64,000 nt of DNA from Udeniomyces pyricola. Its lineage: Eukaryota > Basidiomycota > Tremellomycetes > Cystofilobasidiales > Mrakiaceae. Every line of letters begins with the position of its first letter. Within the stretch, counting starts at the first letter, position 1. Below the pieces are notes generated by a model. It was not told the origin of the DNA, made no database searches, and saw only the letters and a program-made list of their open reading frames with translations. This document shows, one piece after another, positions 53,375-64,000 of the stretch. The stretch lies in assembly GCA_039545295.1 (NCBI GenBank), contig BCIK01000005.1, positions 3,268 to 67,267 on the forward strand. Direction: 5' to 3'. Made by a program: the position numbers and the translations under genes.

Positions 53375-56300
53375 ATGTCCAACAACCCCAACGCGCACGC
53401 CGGTCCATCTTCTTCCACTCGCTCCGCTGCCGTCTCCACCACCAACTCAGACAGTACCTCTTCCATCCCTACGCGTTCCAACCCAAACGAACGACGTCCA
53501 TCGAGTATGGCCGGTCCTCCATCTTCCTCAGCTGCTACCGGACCAGCTATAGTCAGCGTCCCAGACTGCGAGGCGTTCGCCGCGAAACTCATGGACCCCG
53601 CAAGCGGTACGTCCAAGCCTCGCCTTCCTGACGCGACCTCGTGCTGCTCGCTATGAGGTTTCTAGACGTAGCTCACGCACCTCGTCATGCTCACTATCGC
53701 ACCTCTCCGATGCATATCTTTTATCATCTCAGATATTCAGACAAAGGTCCGTTCACTTCTTCTGGTGTATATCTCTCGACATGGCCGGCTCGCCGCATCA
53801 GATCTAAGTCGGCTGAACGTCGTCCCTCTCTTGTGTGCTTGTTCTCTTCACTGTAACCCTTCTACACTCGGAACGACTCGTTATGTCTCCAGCTCTCGAT
53901 AGCGACAGAGCTGCGTGAATCGGTGGAACAGTTCCGAGACAACGACTACCCACGTTATCTTAGCATATTGCTGCCTGCTTTCACCGAGGTTCTTCGCAAC
54001 GGAACCCCCGTATTTGGGAAAGACATGCCTGAACACGTGAGTGTCATCCCTTCCGTATGTCTTTGAGCCTCAAGACTCTGGTTCATCTAGAATCTTGAAT
54101 CTTGTTCAACAGAAACTGCGTCATACGCTTCTCGAAATCATTCAACGCCTGCCAAACAACGACCTTCTCAAGCCATACGCCGATGGCCTTATGGGCCTCA
54201 TGCTGCATCTGCTTAGGGTTGAGAATGAGGACAACGGAGTCGTGTGCATCAAGATTGTCATAGATCACAACCGGTAAGATATCCGTCCACCCTTCCGGTT
54301 TGGTCACGAGGCAAAGTACCGTTTTGTCTGACGTCCTCGTTCTCCGTCCATCGTCTTCCAACGTCCTCCACGCGTTCTACTCACAGTACATTCAAGGACG
54401 AGGTGGAGAAACACGTCAAGGATTTCTTAGAGCTGGTCAAAGAGATGTACGGGAATCTGAGAGAGGTTGTGCGGGAAGAGTTTGGCATTGAGGGCGAGGT
54501 CAGTGATCCCTACGCGTCGAGCCTCTTCCGCCTGATTCGAATCGGGACGCGTCAATCTCACGCTCACACTTTCCATGTCTTGTGCAGTTACCCGATCCAC
54601 CAAAGACGGACGACTCGTCACGGAACTTGAGAACCTCGGTTCGTTCGTTCAAGGTTCTGACCGAGTGTCCAATCGCGGTCGTTCTCGTCTTTCAGACGTG
54701 GAAGGCGATAGTTTATCCTCGTATCAAGGAATACTTTCCGCTCGTAATGGAGGTACGTACTCTTTTCTTCTTGTTCATTATCGACAGCTCAGTCAGATTC
54801 CATACGTATCACTCACCGCTCTGACGATCTCCCTTACTGTGCAGTGTCTAACTCTACAAGCTGAGCCACAAAGGAGAGCTTACGTCGAAGCGGCCGAACG
54901 CGGGGAAACGTTTGTTGGAGTTGCCGACGCTATTCACAACCGAGAGCTCTATCAAGAATTTGTTGTTGCTCAAGTCAAAGTACGTTGCTGCTCCACCTTG
55001 GAGCGGAGTTGAATCAGCAGGCGTATTTCCAGCTGATGTTGGTCTTTCGTGTGTCAGACCATGTCTTTCCTTGCCTACGTGTTGCGAACCGCCACCGAAG
55101 AGATTCGGAAACATGCCGAGGCGATGGCAGAGGCCAACATTCGATTACTAAGAGACTGCCCGCCTGAAGCCGTCGCAAGTAGAAAGGTGCGCTAAAGCCG
55201 CGCCAGGTTGACTCGTGAACATACTATTTCGATACACATCTGATGTCTTGTTCAAATTAATCTACATTCCAGGAACTGTTGGTGGCAACAAGACATATCC
55301 TCTCCACAGAGTTCAAATCCATGTTCATCTCCCAGATCGACGTCATGCTCGATGAACGCGTGCTTGTTGGAACCGGTATCACTAGTCAGGAAGCCCTCCG
55401 GTATGTCCCCAATTCACCTGTTTCCTTGCTGTGTCGCTTGCTCGAGACCCTGGCACTGACAATGGATGTTCGATCGTCACAGCCCTCTTGCGTACTCGAT
55501 GCTGGCCGACCTCGTCCACCACGTCCGAAACGAGCTCTCGATCGCGCAGCTCTCACGGGTCGTGCATATCTACGCTTGCTGCCTCCATGAACCTGCCTTT
55601 ACTTTCGGCATCCAGACGATGTGCGCCAAACTTCTTCTGAACCTCATCGAGACAATCTGCAGCAAAACGGACAAGGTCGAGTCGTCCAAGTTCCTGCTCG
55701 CCATTCTCGAGAGCTGCATCGACAAGCTCGCTGCGGTTGAGTCCATTCATGCCCGCCTCAAAGAGGTATACGCTGAGCCGGAGAAGAATAAGGATAGGGC
55801 AAAGGGCATCCCCGAGTGGCTTCTGATTGAGCGGGGCAAGCCTGTCCACTCGGTCTCTTACGCCTCTGAAGGCACCGAAGCGTTTGGTCGAGGTGCGTAG
55901 CATCTCTTTGTGCCTCACTTGTGGCCCTTGATCCACCCTGCTTGCTCACACATCTGATGAGATTGTCCCCTTTGACCGCGTACATCACAGATCTCTATTT
56001 CCTCGTCGATGCTCGCTATCTTGTCAAGACTCTCCTGCACGGCATCCGAGCTCTTCTCAATCAACTCCGACTTCTCGGCGGACCGGCCCCAGATGGAGCG
56101 CTCCTCGGCAAGCTGTTTGAAGCCGAATTTCGACTGCTCTCGCATTACGACCCCCTCAGGGATGCTAGGGATGAGAAGGAGGCGCTCGACCTCTTTGTTC
56201 AGATTCTGCTCCAGTTCGACCCCCATGTCTTTGCCGAAGTCTGGACGATCAAGATGGACTTTTTCATTCAACAGTCCCTGCTTAATCCGCACATCCTCAC

Positions 56301-59300
56301 CATCACCCAATCTCTCCTTGTTCCGCAAAACTCTACGGTTACGCATCTTCAGGACGTCTCGCATCAGCTCGTCGCGATTCTCCTCAAAGACCTCATGAGC
56401 AAACTCGAGTCGTTTGGCGAACAAGACAAGAAGGAATCCCCTCTCACACTTAAGCTGTTCAAGCTCGCCTTTATGGCTGTCAACTCCTTCCCTGAACAGA
56501 ATGAGTCGGTTCTCGTCCCACACCTTGCCTCGCTCATCACCAACGCGTTCAGCTACGCAGCCAAAGCGACTGAACCGACCATCTACTACGCCATCCTCCG
56601 AGCCCTCTTCCGATCCATCGGCGGCGGCCGATTTGAGGCGCTCTACAAGGAGGTTCTCCCTATTCTGCAAGAAATGCTCGACACACTTAACTACCTCCTT
56701 CTCCATGCCGAGCCGGACAAGCGAGACCTCTTTGTCGAGCTATGCCTGACTGTACCCGTTCGGCTAACAAATCTTCTCCCCCATCTCGGCTACCTCATGA
56801 AGCCCCTCGTTCACGCACTTCGAGCTGGACCGGACCTCGTGAGCCAAGGTCTGCGAACACTCGAGCTCTGCATCGACAATCTCACGTCAGAGTTTCTCGA
56901 CCCGACGCTAGGTCCAGTCCTTCGGGACCTCATGGCGGCTCTGCATGACCTTTTAAAACCGGTTCCCTTCAACCACCATCACTCCCACTCCACCGTCAAG
57001 ATCCTCGGTAAGCTTGGGGGGCGAAACCGCCGCTTCCAACAGATTCCTCAATTGCTCGATTACGAGGTCCCCGCGGTCGAGGCCAAGATGCCCATTACTT
57101 TTGACGGTCGTCACCGCGAACTTGCCGTTGCACCCATCACGCGACTGGCCGTCAAGAGTGTGCAGCATGGCAAGGAGTACTACCGGATTCAAGCCACAGA
57201 GTATCTCCGTCAATCCGCGCTGATGTTCACAGAAAAAGTGATTATTTTCCCTTGTTCTTCTACTTCATCTTCTTGTGCAAGCGCTCCGTAGCAGCCTTGT
57301 TCTGATGTCCTGATCCGCATCTTTTGTGTTCTTGCCTCAGGGAATCGTCGGGCCTCAACAAGAAACCGTATTCCACCAGACCATCTCGGGTCTTTTCCTT
57401 TCCACACTATCACCCGAGTCGACCGAGTCGAGCACATCCTTCATCCGCCAGCTTTCGCAACACATCTTTGCTGTCGAGCTCGCCAAGGATACCACCCCAG
57501 ACGTCACTCGACATTCCCGCGATACTCGTCCGGCTTCCCTCTCCGTTCTCACCAACAGTTACCTCGAAGCCGTCAGTCTCGCGCTCGCCGACTTCCCAAT
57601 GGCGTCTGCCAAGGAGGGGGAAGTCCTGGTCTCACTCGTCGTCGATGACCTCCTTGCCGAGATGGAAAAGGTCGGCGGCACGGGATCTGAAGCGAAGTCG
57701 GAGGCACCGATCTTGGATGCTCTTGGGTCCAAGTTCTCATCGCTCTGTTTCGAGGAACCTTGGAAGCGTAAGCTGGCTGGTTGTACAGGCATTCACGTCC
57801 TCACGACTAAGCCCAATGTTGGTTTGCGTTGGATCGTCGACCGGCAGCTCGATTTTCTTCGGCCGCTTCTGTTCATCCTCAAGGACATGCCTGTGGACCC
57901 ACCCCGAACTGTCTCATTTGTCGTTGAGACCATCAAAGTCATCCTTCGAGCCTGCAACACGGACCCTTCCCTTGGCACCGTTCAGCGAGCCAAAGTTGTC
58001 CAAACGCTCATCCGCGAGCTGGCGAGCACCAACCCGGTCGTTAGGGAAACGTCCCAGGCGTCCATCGAGCTTCTTTCTGGACTGACTACGACGCCCGTTC
58101 ACGACCTCTTGGCACCTGTTGCCAAAGTTCAACTCCTCAACCCAATCTTCGACAAGCCGCTTAGAGCGCTGCCGTTTGCCATGCAGATTGGAAACATCGA
58201 GGCCATCACATATTGCCTAAACCTTCGACCACCCTTGCCTGAAGTCAACGAAGAGCTCGTTAGGCTACTCTCTGAAGCTATCGCCCTCGCCGACGCTGAG
58301 GACCAGGCCCTCATCGGACGAGCGGCCCAGCATCGACACGAGGTCAGCCTACGCAACCTCCGAATTTCGTGCCTCAAGCTCCTCTCGGCTGCCATGGGAT
58401 GCACCGACTACTTCAAGGACCACAGCAACACTCGGACCAGGTCAGTCGTCGTTTTCATATCTGCTTCGTTTCTGAATGGGCCGTTTCATCTTGTTATATA
58501 TATATTGTGGCCTGACTCATTGGCTTCTTTCTGTCACGTCTCTCTGCCTGTTTCGTTGATCTCCCTGTCTGTTTTCTCCTCAGGATTATCGCCGTCTACT
58601 TCAAGCACGTCTACTCGCCAACCAAAGAGATTATGGCCGTCGCGCATCAAGGGCTTCGCCATGTTCTCGCCCATCAGAGCAAGCTACCAAAAGACATCCT
58701 TCAGTCTGGACTTCGACCAATCCTCGTCAATCTAGCCGACGCTAAGCGACTATCAGTCTCGGGCCTCGAAGGCCTTGCACGCTTCCTAGAGCTTCTCACC
58801 AACTACTTCAAGGTCGAGATCGGTCACAAGCTTCTTGACCACTTCAGAACGCTCTCTGAGGAGCCCGGCCTGCTCGCAACGGCTGCTTTCTCCCCGCTCG
58901 AGGACAATCCCGACATCGCTCGCATGGTTCGGCTTATCAACGTCTTCCGTCTCCTTCCACCGACGGCCAACATGTTCCTCAAGACGTTAACAAACCTTGT
59001 TGTCGAGGCCGAGGCAAACCTTCACCAGTCGGCACCAGGTCCTTTCACCGAAAATCTCGCACGCTACCTCGATCGCTACAAGAACGACGCCGTCGCTTTC
59101 CTGTTCGAAAACCTGCGCAACCTCGACATCGTCCGAACATTCCGCAACGTCATTGCTTCAGGCAAGGCTCCTGACTTTGTCGCCGAACTCTCGGCGGAGG
59201 CAAGTAAGCTCGGAGAGGTATGCTTCACCGACGAGGCATCCCCCGACCTCATCACACCCGGTCTTCTCCTCGTCCGCGAGCTCATCACTCAGGATCCACG

Positions 59301-62300
59301 CTGGCTCGGGGCCCATTCGTCGGTCCTCGACTCGCTCCTCGTCCTTTGGCGCTCCTCGCCGAGTCGACTCTCAATCTCTGGCGACGGCCACACGCCTTCG
59401 CAGTCTCAGAGGGAACCGCTTCTCATTGTCGACATGTTTTTGAGCTACCTCCGATGCGAGCAGCACGTTCCGCTCCTCTTTGACGTCGTTCGCATCTACA
59501 CGCTTCGGTCGAGCCTCGATCTCTCACCCATCACCTCGTTCCTCTACGAAGAGATTGCAGTCAAGGCCCCCACGTCGTTCAAGCGGGATATCCTCAACCA
59601 CTTCCTCGGCATTTTTGGCGACTCGGCCGTCTCGTGGGTCTTCAAGATGCACGCACTCCGGCTCCTCGTGAACCCGATCCTTCTCGTCTTCTTCTCCCAG
59701 TCCAACCATGCCAACGACCTCATCGACCCGACGTTCGCTCACGTGGCCGATTCGCTCCTCTGGCAGAGGCTCGTAAGCGATCCCAAACTCCTCGCCTCTG
59801 GCGGCGACGCGCTCAAAATTGAACTCCTGCAAATGTCGACACTCCTCGCACAGCATTGCTCTGACCTAATCTCCGACGTACGCAAGAACGTCATCAAGAT
59901 GGGCTGGCTCTTCATCACCGACCCGGACCCGACGGTCAAGCACACAGCCTATCTTCTTCTCGCTCGCTTCATCGAAAAGAATGAGACGCCTCCTAAGCTC
60001 GTCATGCAAGTCTGGTCGGGCTTGCTCAAGCTCTCCCCCTCCGAGGGACGTATTCTCGTTCGACAAGCCATTGACATCATCGCGCCCGTGAGTTAGACCT
60101 AACCCTTAGCCCTCTGAATGCATTCCAACATTAGTATGATTTTGTCCTAGCGGCTGCTGATGAATCTTTCTATCATCTCGGCTTTGTCGTTTTCTGGTAT
60201 TATTTTTCTCTCTCGATTTTTTTTGGGTTTTTTTGTTGCTCATCCTCTTAATTCATTGATAGGTGCTTCCTCGTCAAGTACCTGCCAATATCCCGTACCC
60301 GACTTGGGCACTCACCGTCCGCAAGGCGCTTTCCGAAGAGGGTCACAGCACACCTCAGCTCATCAGCGCGTTTGAGCTCATTGTCGGACATCCGGACTTG
60401 TTTTACGAGAGTCGGGAGCTCTTTGTGCCGCAGATGGTCAATTCTCTTGCCCGACTTGGCTCGGCTGCTGCGGCGACGCCAGAGATGAAAAAGGTGCGTT
60501 AACAGGATGACTCCGACCTGCTCGATTCTCCTGGCCGTCCCACAACGTGCTACGGTTCTTGATATCTGACAGTTGCTCTCTCTTCTCCATCTGAACATCT
60601 GCAGTTGAGCGTCGATATCGTCGATCTCGTGGTCTCGTGGGAAAGGCGAAGAACCGGCAGTGGTCTGCCCAAAGAAGATTCCATCGATTCGAACAAGCGT
60701 CCGTCGGATGGCGCCGGACTTCCATCACCCAAGCGAGCTCGCGTCGATCGAGCTGGTACGGCCGTGTCGACCTCGAGCGGTGGAGGCTGGGCTCCGCCGG
60801 CTGGCTTGCGAGAGACAATCGTCAGCTATCTCGTTCGACTTGTCTCGACCTCGTCGGATCCCATCAGCAATAACCGCCTTACCAAGCGGGCGTTCGATCT
60901 TCTTAGCGAGCTCCTTGGGCCTACGCCCTGGAGTGCGGTCTCAGTCAAGCTACCGTTCTTCTCTCGAACGCTCAGTGCAGTGCGTCGTGTCTGGTGTCTC
61001 GTGTCTCGTGTCTCGTCTTCATCTTTGATGAATGCCTAACCGTGTGGTTCATCTTCTCTCTTTCCACATCTTTCCCCCTCAGATCGAAATCAACGATGCC
61101 AATCACGGCGTCGTCTCCAACTCGGCCAAGGTTCTCGCTCTCGTAGCATCATCCAAGCCCGACAACTTCTTCACATCTCAACTTGGCTTGCTCCACAAGC
61201 TGCTCGAAAAATGCATCGTCTCTGACGACTCGACTCTCCATGCAAGTGTTCGGCCGGTTCTCGAGCGCATGTTTGATGTGACGGCCCCACCATCGGATGG
61301 GTCCCCCGTCGACAATGAAGTTAAAGCATTCGAGAGCTGGGCTGAGGCGACCGTCACCGAGGGTCTTACCACCGACGGCCTCAAGGCGGGGCTCAAGGGC
61401 ACCCTCTTTCTTCTCGACTGTTGGGCCAAGACGCGCCCAGAAAAAATCGAGTCTTCGTTCGCCATTCCGCTCGTCAAAATCCTCAATCGGCTCGCCAAGG
61501 AGCATATCTCTTTCCCCACGCCCCATGCGCATGCTCCGCCCTCGGCTGCGTTCGAAGCCAACACGGACCTCATCATCTCCGTCCTCCGCCTCTGTCGAAT
61601 CCGAGTCGACCATCTCAAAGAGCAACGCAAATGGCTTCTGTCGGCGCTCGTCCAGCTCATTGAAAAATCAGTCAATGCTCGACTTTGCCACTTCCTCCTC
61701 GAGACCATGCGTGACTGGGTCCTCTCGCCCAAGGAGAACGTGCCGACGCACAAGGAAAAAGCCGGCCTCCTGCTCAAAATGGTCGCGTTCGAAAAGAAGG
61801 ATGACCCAACCCTCCTTGTGACCTTCCTTCAGCTTATCTACGACATCTACGCTGCTCCAAGTCTCAAACGCACCGACCTCACGACCCGCCTTGAGCCAGC
61901 CTTCCTACTAGGCACGCGGTCAATCGACCCTGAGCTGCGAGCGCGTTTCATCGACCTCTTCGACTCGAATCTACCGCCCTCCATGGCAAATCGACTCCAA
62001 TACGTACTCGCCTCGCAGAGCTGGGAATCGCTCTCGTCCTCGTTTTGGATTCAGCAAGCTGTTGACCTTCTGCTCGGGTGTGTCGACTCGGACGAGCTTC
62101 TTTACCCATCATCCAGTCGTTCATCGTCCAAGATTGAGTCCCCGCTTCGAGCCCTGAGCGCGACGGCCAAGGTCAAGGATTACCTTGTGCCAGCCCGTCG
62201 GCTGCTCCACACGGATCCCGCGACGGCCCATACGCTCTGGATTTCGGTGTTCACGACCGTTTGGTCGACGCTGCCAAAGACTCAGCAGACAGAGCTTACC

Positions 62301-64000
62301 CGGCATCTTGTTGTTCTCCTCGCCAAGGAGCACCACCTCAACCAAGTTGACATGCGGCCCAACATCGTCCAATCCCTTCTCGAGGGCGTCTTCGCGAGCT
62401 CGCCTGTCATCGTCCTACCGCCGTTCGTCGTCAAGTATCTTGGCAAGACGTTTGATGCCTGGCACACAGCCATCGAGCTCATGGATCACTCGCTCTCGCT
62501 TGAGCCGATCCGGTCAGACGAGACCCTCAAGGACAACACGCGCGATGGCCTTGCCGAGCTCTATGCTGACCTGTGCGAGGACGATCTCTTCTACGGCCTC
62601 TGGCGTCGGCGCTCGATCTACGCCGAAACCAACGCCGCTCTATCATATGAGCAGAACGGAATGTGGCCTCAAGCCGAAGTCATGTACGAGACGGCACAGA
62701 TCAAGGCCCGGACGGGCGTGCTTCCCTTCACCGAGCCTGAGTACTGCCTGTGGGAGGATCACTGGATCCTCTCGGCTCAAAAGCTCCAGCAATGGGACAT
62801 CCTTACCGACCTCGCCAAGGCTGAGAACAACAACGACCTTCTCCTCGAATGTGCTTGGCGACTTTCCGACTGGGGCTCGATGGATCGCGACATGATCGAC
62901 ACGACGCTCGCCGCCGTCTCAGACGTTGCGACCCCGCGGCGAAAGGTCTTTGAAGCATACACATGTCTGCTGAAGTCGCAAAACTCGATGGAGAAGAACA
63001 CCGACTTTGCCAAGATCCTCGACGATGCCTACCAACTCTCTATCCGCAAGTGGGTCTCGCTTCCAAAGGCCATTTCCATGGCGCACATTCCGCTCCTTCA
63101 ACTTTTCCAGCAATACGTCGAGCTCTCAGAAGCCGCTCTCGTCTTTGATTCACTCGCCATGACGAATGCTCAGAACCTCGAATTCCGCGTCTCGCAAGAC
63201 CTCAAGGGCATCTTTACCACTTGGCGTGAGCGGTTGCCAAACTTTTGGGATGACATCTCAGTCTGGTCGGACCTCCTTGCTTGGCGTCAGCACGTCTTCT
63301 CGGCCGTCACGAAGGTCTACGTCCCATTGATCGCTCCTGGCGAAACCGCGACCTACGGCTACCGAGGCTACCATGAGACGGCCTGGATGATTAACCGGTT
63401 CGGTCACGTCGCTCGTAAGCATCAGCTTCACGATGTCTGCAGCAACGCCCTCAATAAGATTTACGCCCTCCCCAACATCGAGATCTCGGAAGCATTCCTC
63501 AAGTTGCGCGAGCAGGCCATGTGCCATTACCAAAAGACATCCAGCCTTGCAGAAGGTCTCGAATCAATCAGCACAACCAACCTCATGTACTTTGCGCCGG
63601 GCCAAAAGGCCGAGTTCCTCACGCTTAAGGGCATGTTCATCGCCAAGCTCGGTCACGCCGACGACGCTAACCACGCTTTTGCGCAAGCTGTCCAGATGGA
63701 TCTCAACCTGCCCAAAGCTTGGGCTGAGTGGGGTCACTACAATGATCGCCTCTTCAAGGAGAAGCCAACAGAGCCCTCTTACGCTGCCAATGCGGTCTCG
63801 TGTTATCTTCAAGCCGCCGGCCTCTACAAGAGTCGCAAGACGCGCAAGCTCCTCGTCCGAGTTCTCTGGCTTCTCTCGCTTGACGACCCCAGCAACCCAA
63901 TCTCGCGAGCGTTCGACTCGTACAAGGGCGAGATGCCGGCTTGGTACTGGATTACGCTCGTACCTCAGCTTCTACTTTCCCTGTCTCATCGGGAGGCAAA
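53375..64000 (+). CDS. TRA1: Tra1/TRRAP, scaffold of SAGA and NuA4 (partial, 3' end outside window)
   Basis: Giant pseudokinase of the PIKK family that recruits the SAGA and NuA4 acetyltransferase complexes to activators. Start at 53375 (MSNNPNAHAGPSSSTRS) with a disordered head, then LSIATELRESVEQF, YPRYLSILLPAFTEVLRNG, KLRHTLLEIIQRLPNNDLLK, and RVENEDNGVVCIKIVIDHNR, the N-terminal HEAT region as in human TRRAP. A long HEAT solenoid follows (for example PVPFNHHHSHSTVKILGKLG), then a FAT region from about 62.2 kb (LPPFVVKYLGKTFDAWHTAI, ELYADLCEDDLFYGLWRRRS, MWPQAEVMYETAQIKA, YGYRGYHETAWMINRFGHVA). About 2,900 codons are visible, some 80 percent of a usual Tra1; the FRB-like, pseudokinase and FATC parts lie beyond the edge. 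The second coding exon is only 14 nt (53733-53746). Exons from 55.9 kb on are long. Confidence 0.96.

Overview
The window reads as nuclear DNA of a basidiomycete fungus, most likely a tremellomycete-type yeast (Cryptococcus and relatives). The reasons are dense genes on both strands, many short GT-AG introns (about 45-200 nt) inside nearly every conserved gene, CTNAC-type branch points, pyrimidine-rich leaders before several start codons, and protein sequences closest in feel to basidiomycete versions of AP-1 sigma, alpha-tubulin and Tgl lipase. The lineage is inferred from remembered family sequences; no search was run.

Layout. 1-2086: simple repeat and a decayed Ty3/gypsy reverse-transcriptase relic. 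2087-8245: two minus-strand genes, acyl-CoA oxidase and a TatD-type hydrolase. 8876-11845: an intronless 989-aa protein with a Virilizer-like N-terminus. 11987-13220 (-): AP-1 sigma. 13599-16262 (+): Uds1-domain coiled-coil protein. 16512-17732 (-): Nhp2 of the H/ACA snoRNP. 18179-23108 (+): patatin-type triacylglycerol lipase. 23990-26597 (+): alpha-tubulin. 27142-28945 (+): unknown tail-anchored protein. 29128-37000 (-): farnesyltransferase beta, Brf1 and Mdm10 in a row. 37508-38933 (+): Coq11-like SDR. 40353-43554 (+): secreted GH32 enzyme. 43706-45331 (-): EI24-type membrane protein. 46464-49697 (+): secreted PL14-type lyase with a very large insertion. 50055-52526 (-): AP-1 mu. 53375 to the end (+): Tra1, cut off by the window edge inside the FAT region.

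Most genes are housekeeping: vesicle coats (two AP-1 subunits), RNA biology (Nhp2, Brf1, perhaps a Virilizer homologue), lipid metabolism (acyl-CoA oxidase, lipase), mitochondria (Mdm10 and Coq11, divergently transcribed), and chromatin (Tra1). There is no operon-like organisation, and I saw no CRISPR array, tRNA or rRNA. The features I would follow up are the Virilizer-like gene, the PL14 lyase split by about 370 low-complexity residues carrying a kexin-like site and a duplicated DDGQYHP motif, the tail-anchored orphan, and unusual gene structures: 12-nt and 14-nt microexons, a start codon alone on its exon, and a GC-AG intron. Splice sites were placed by eye from reading frame, splice consensus and protein family continuity, so individual exon ends may be off by a few bases.
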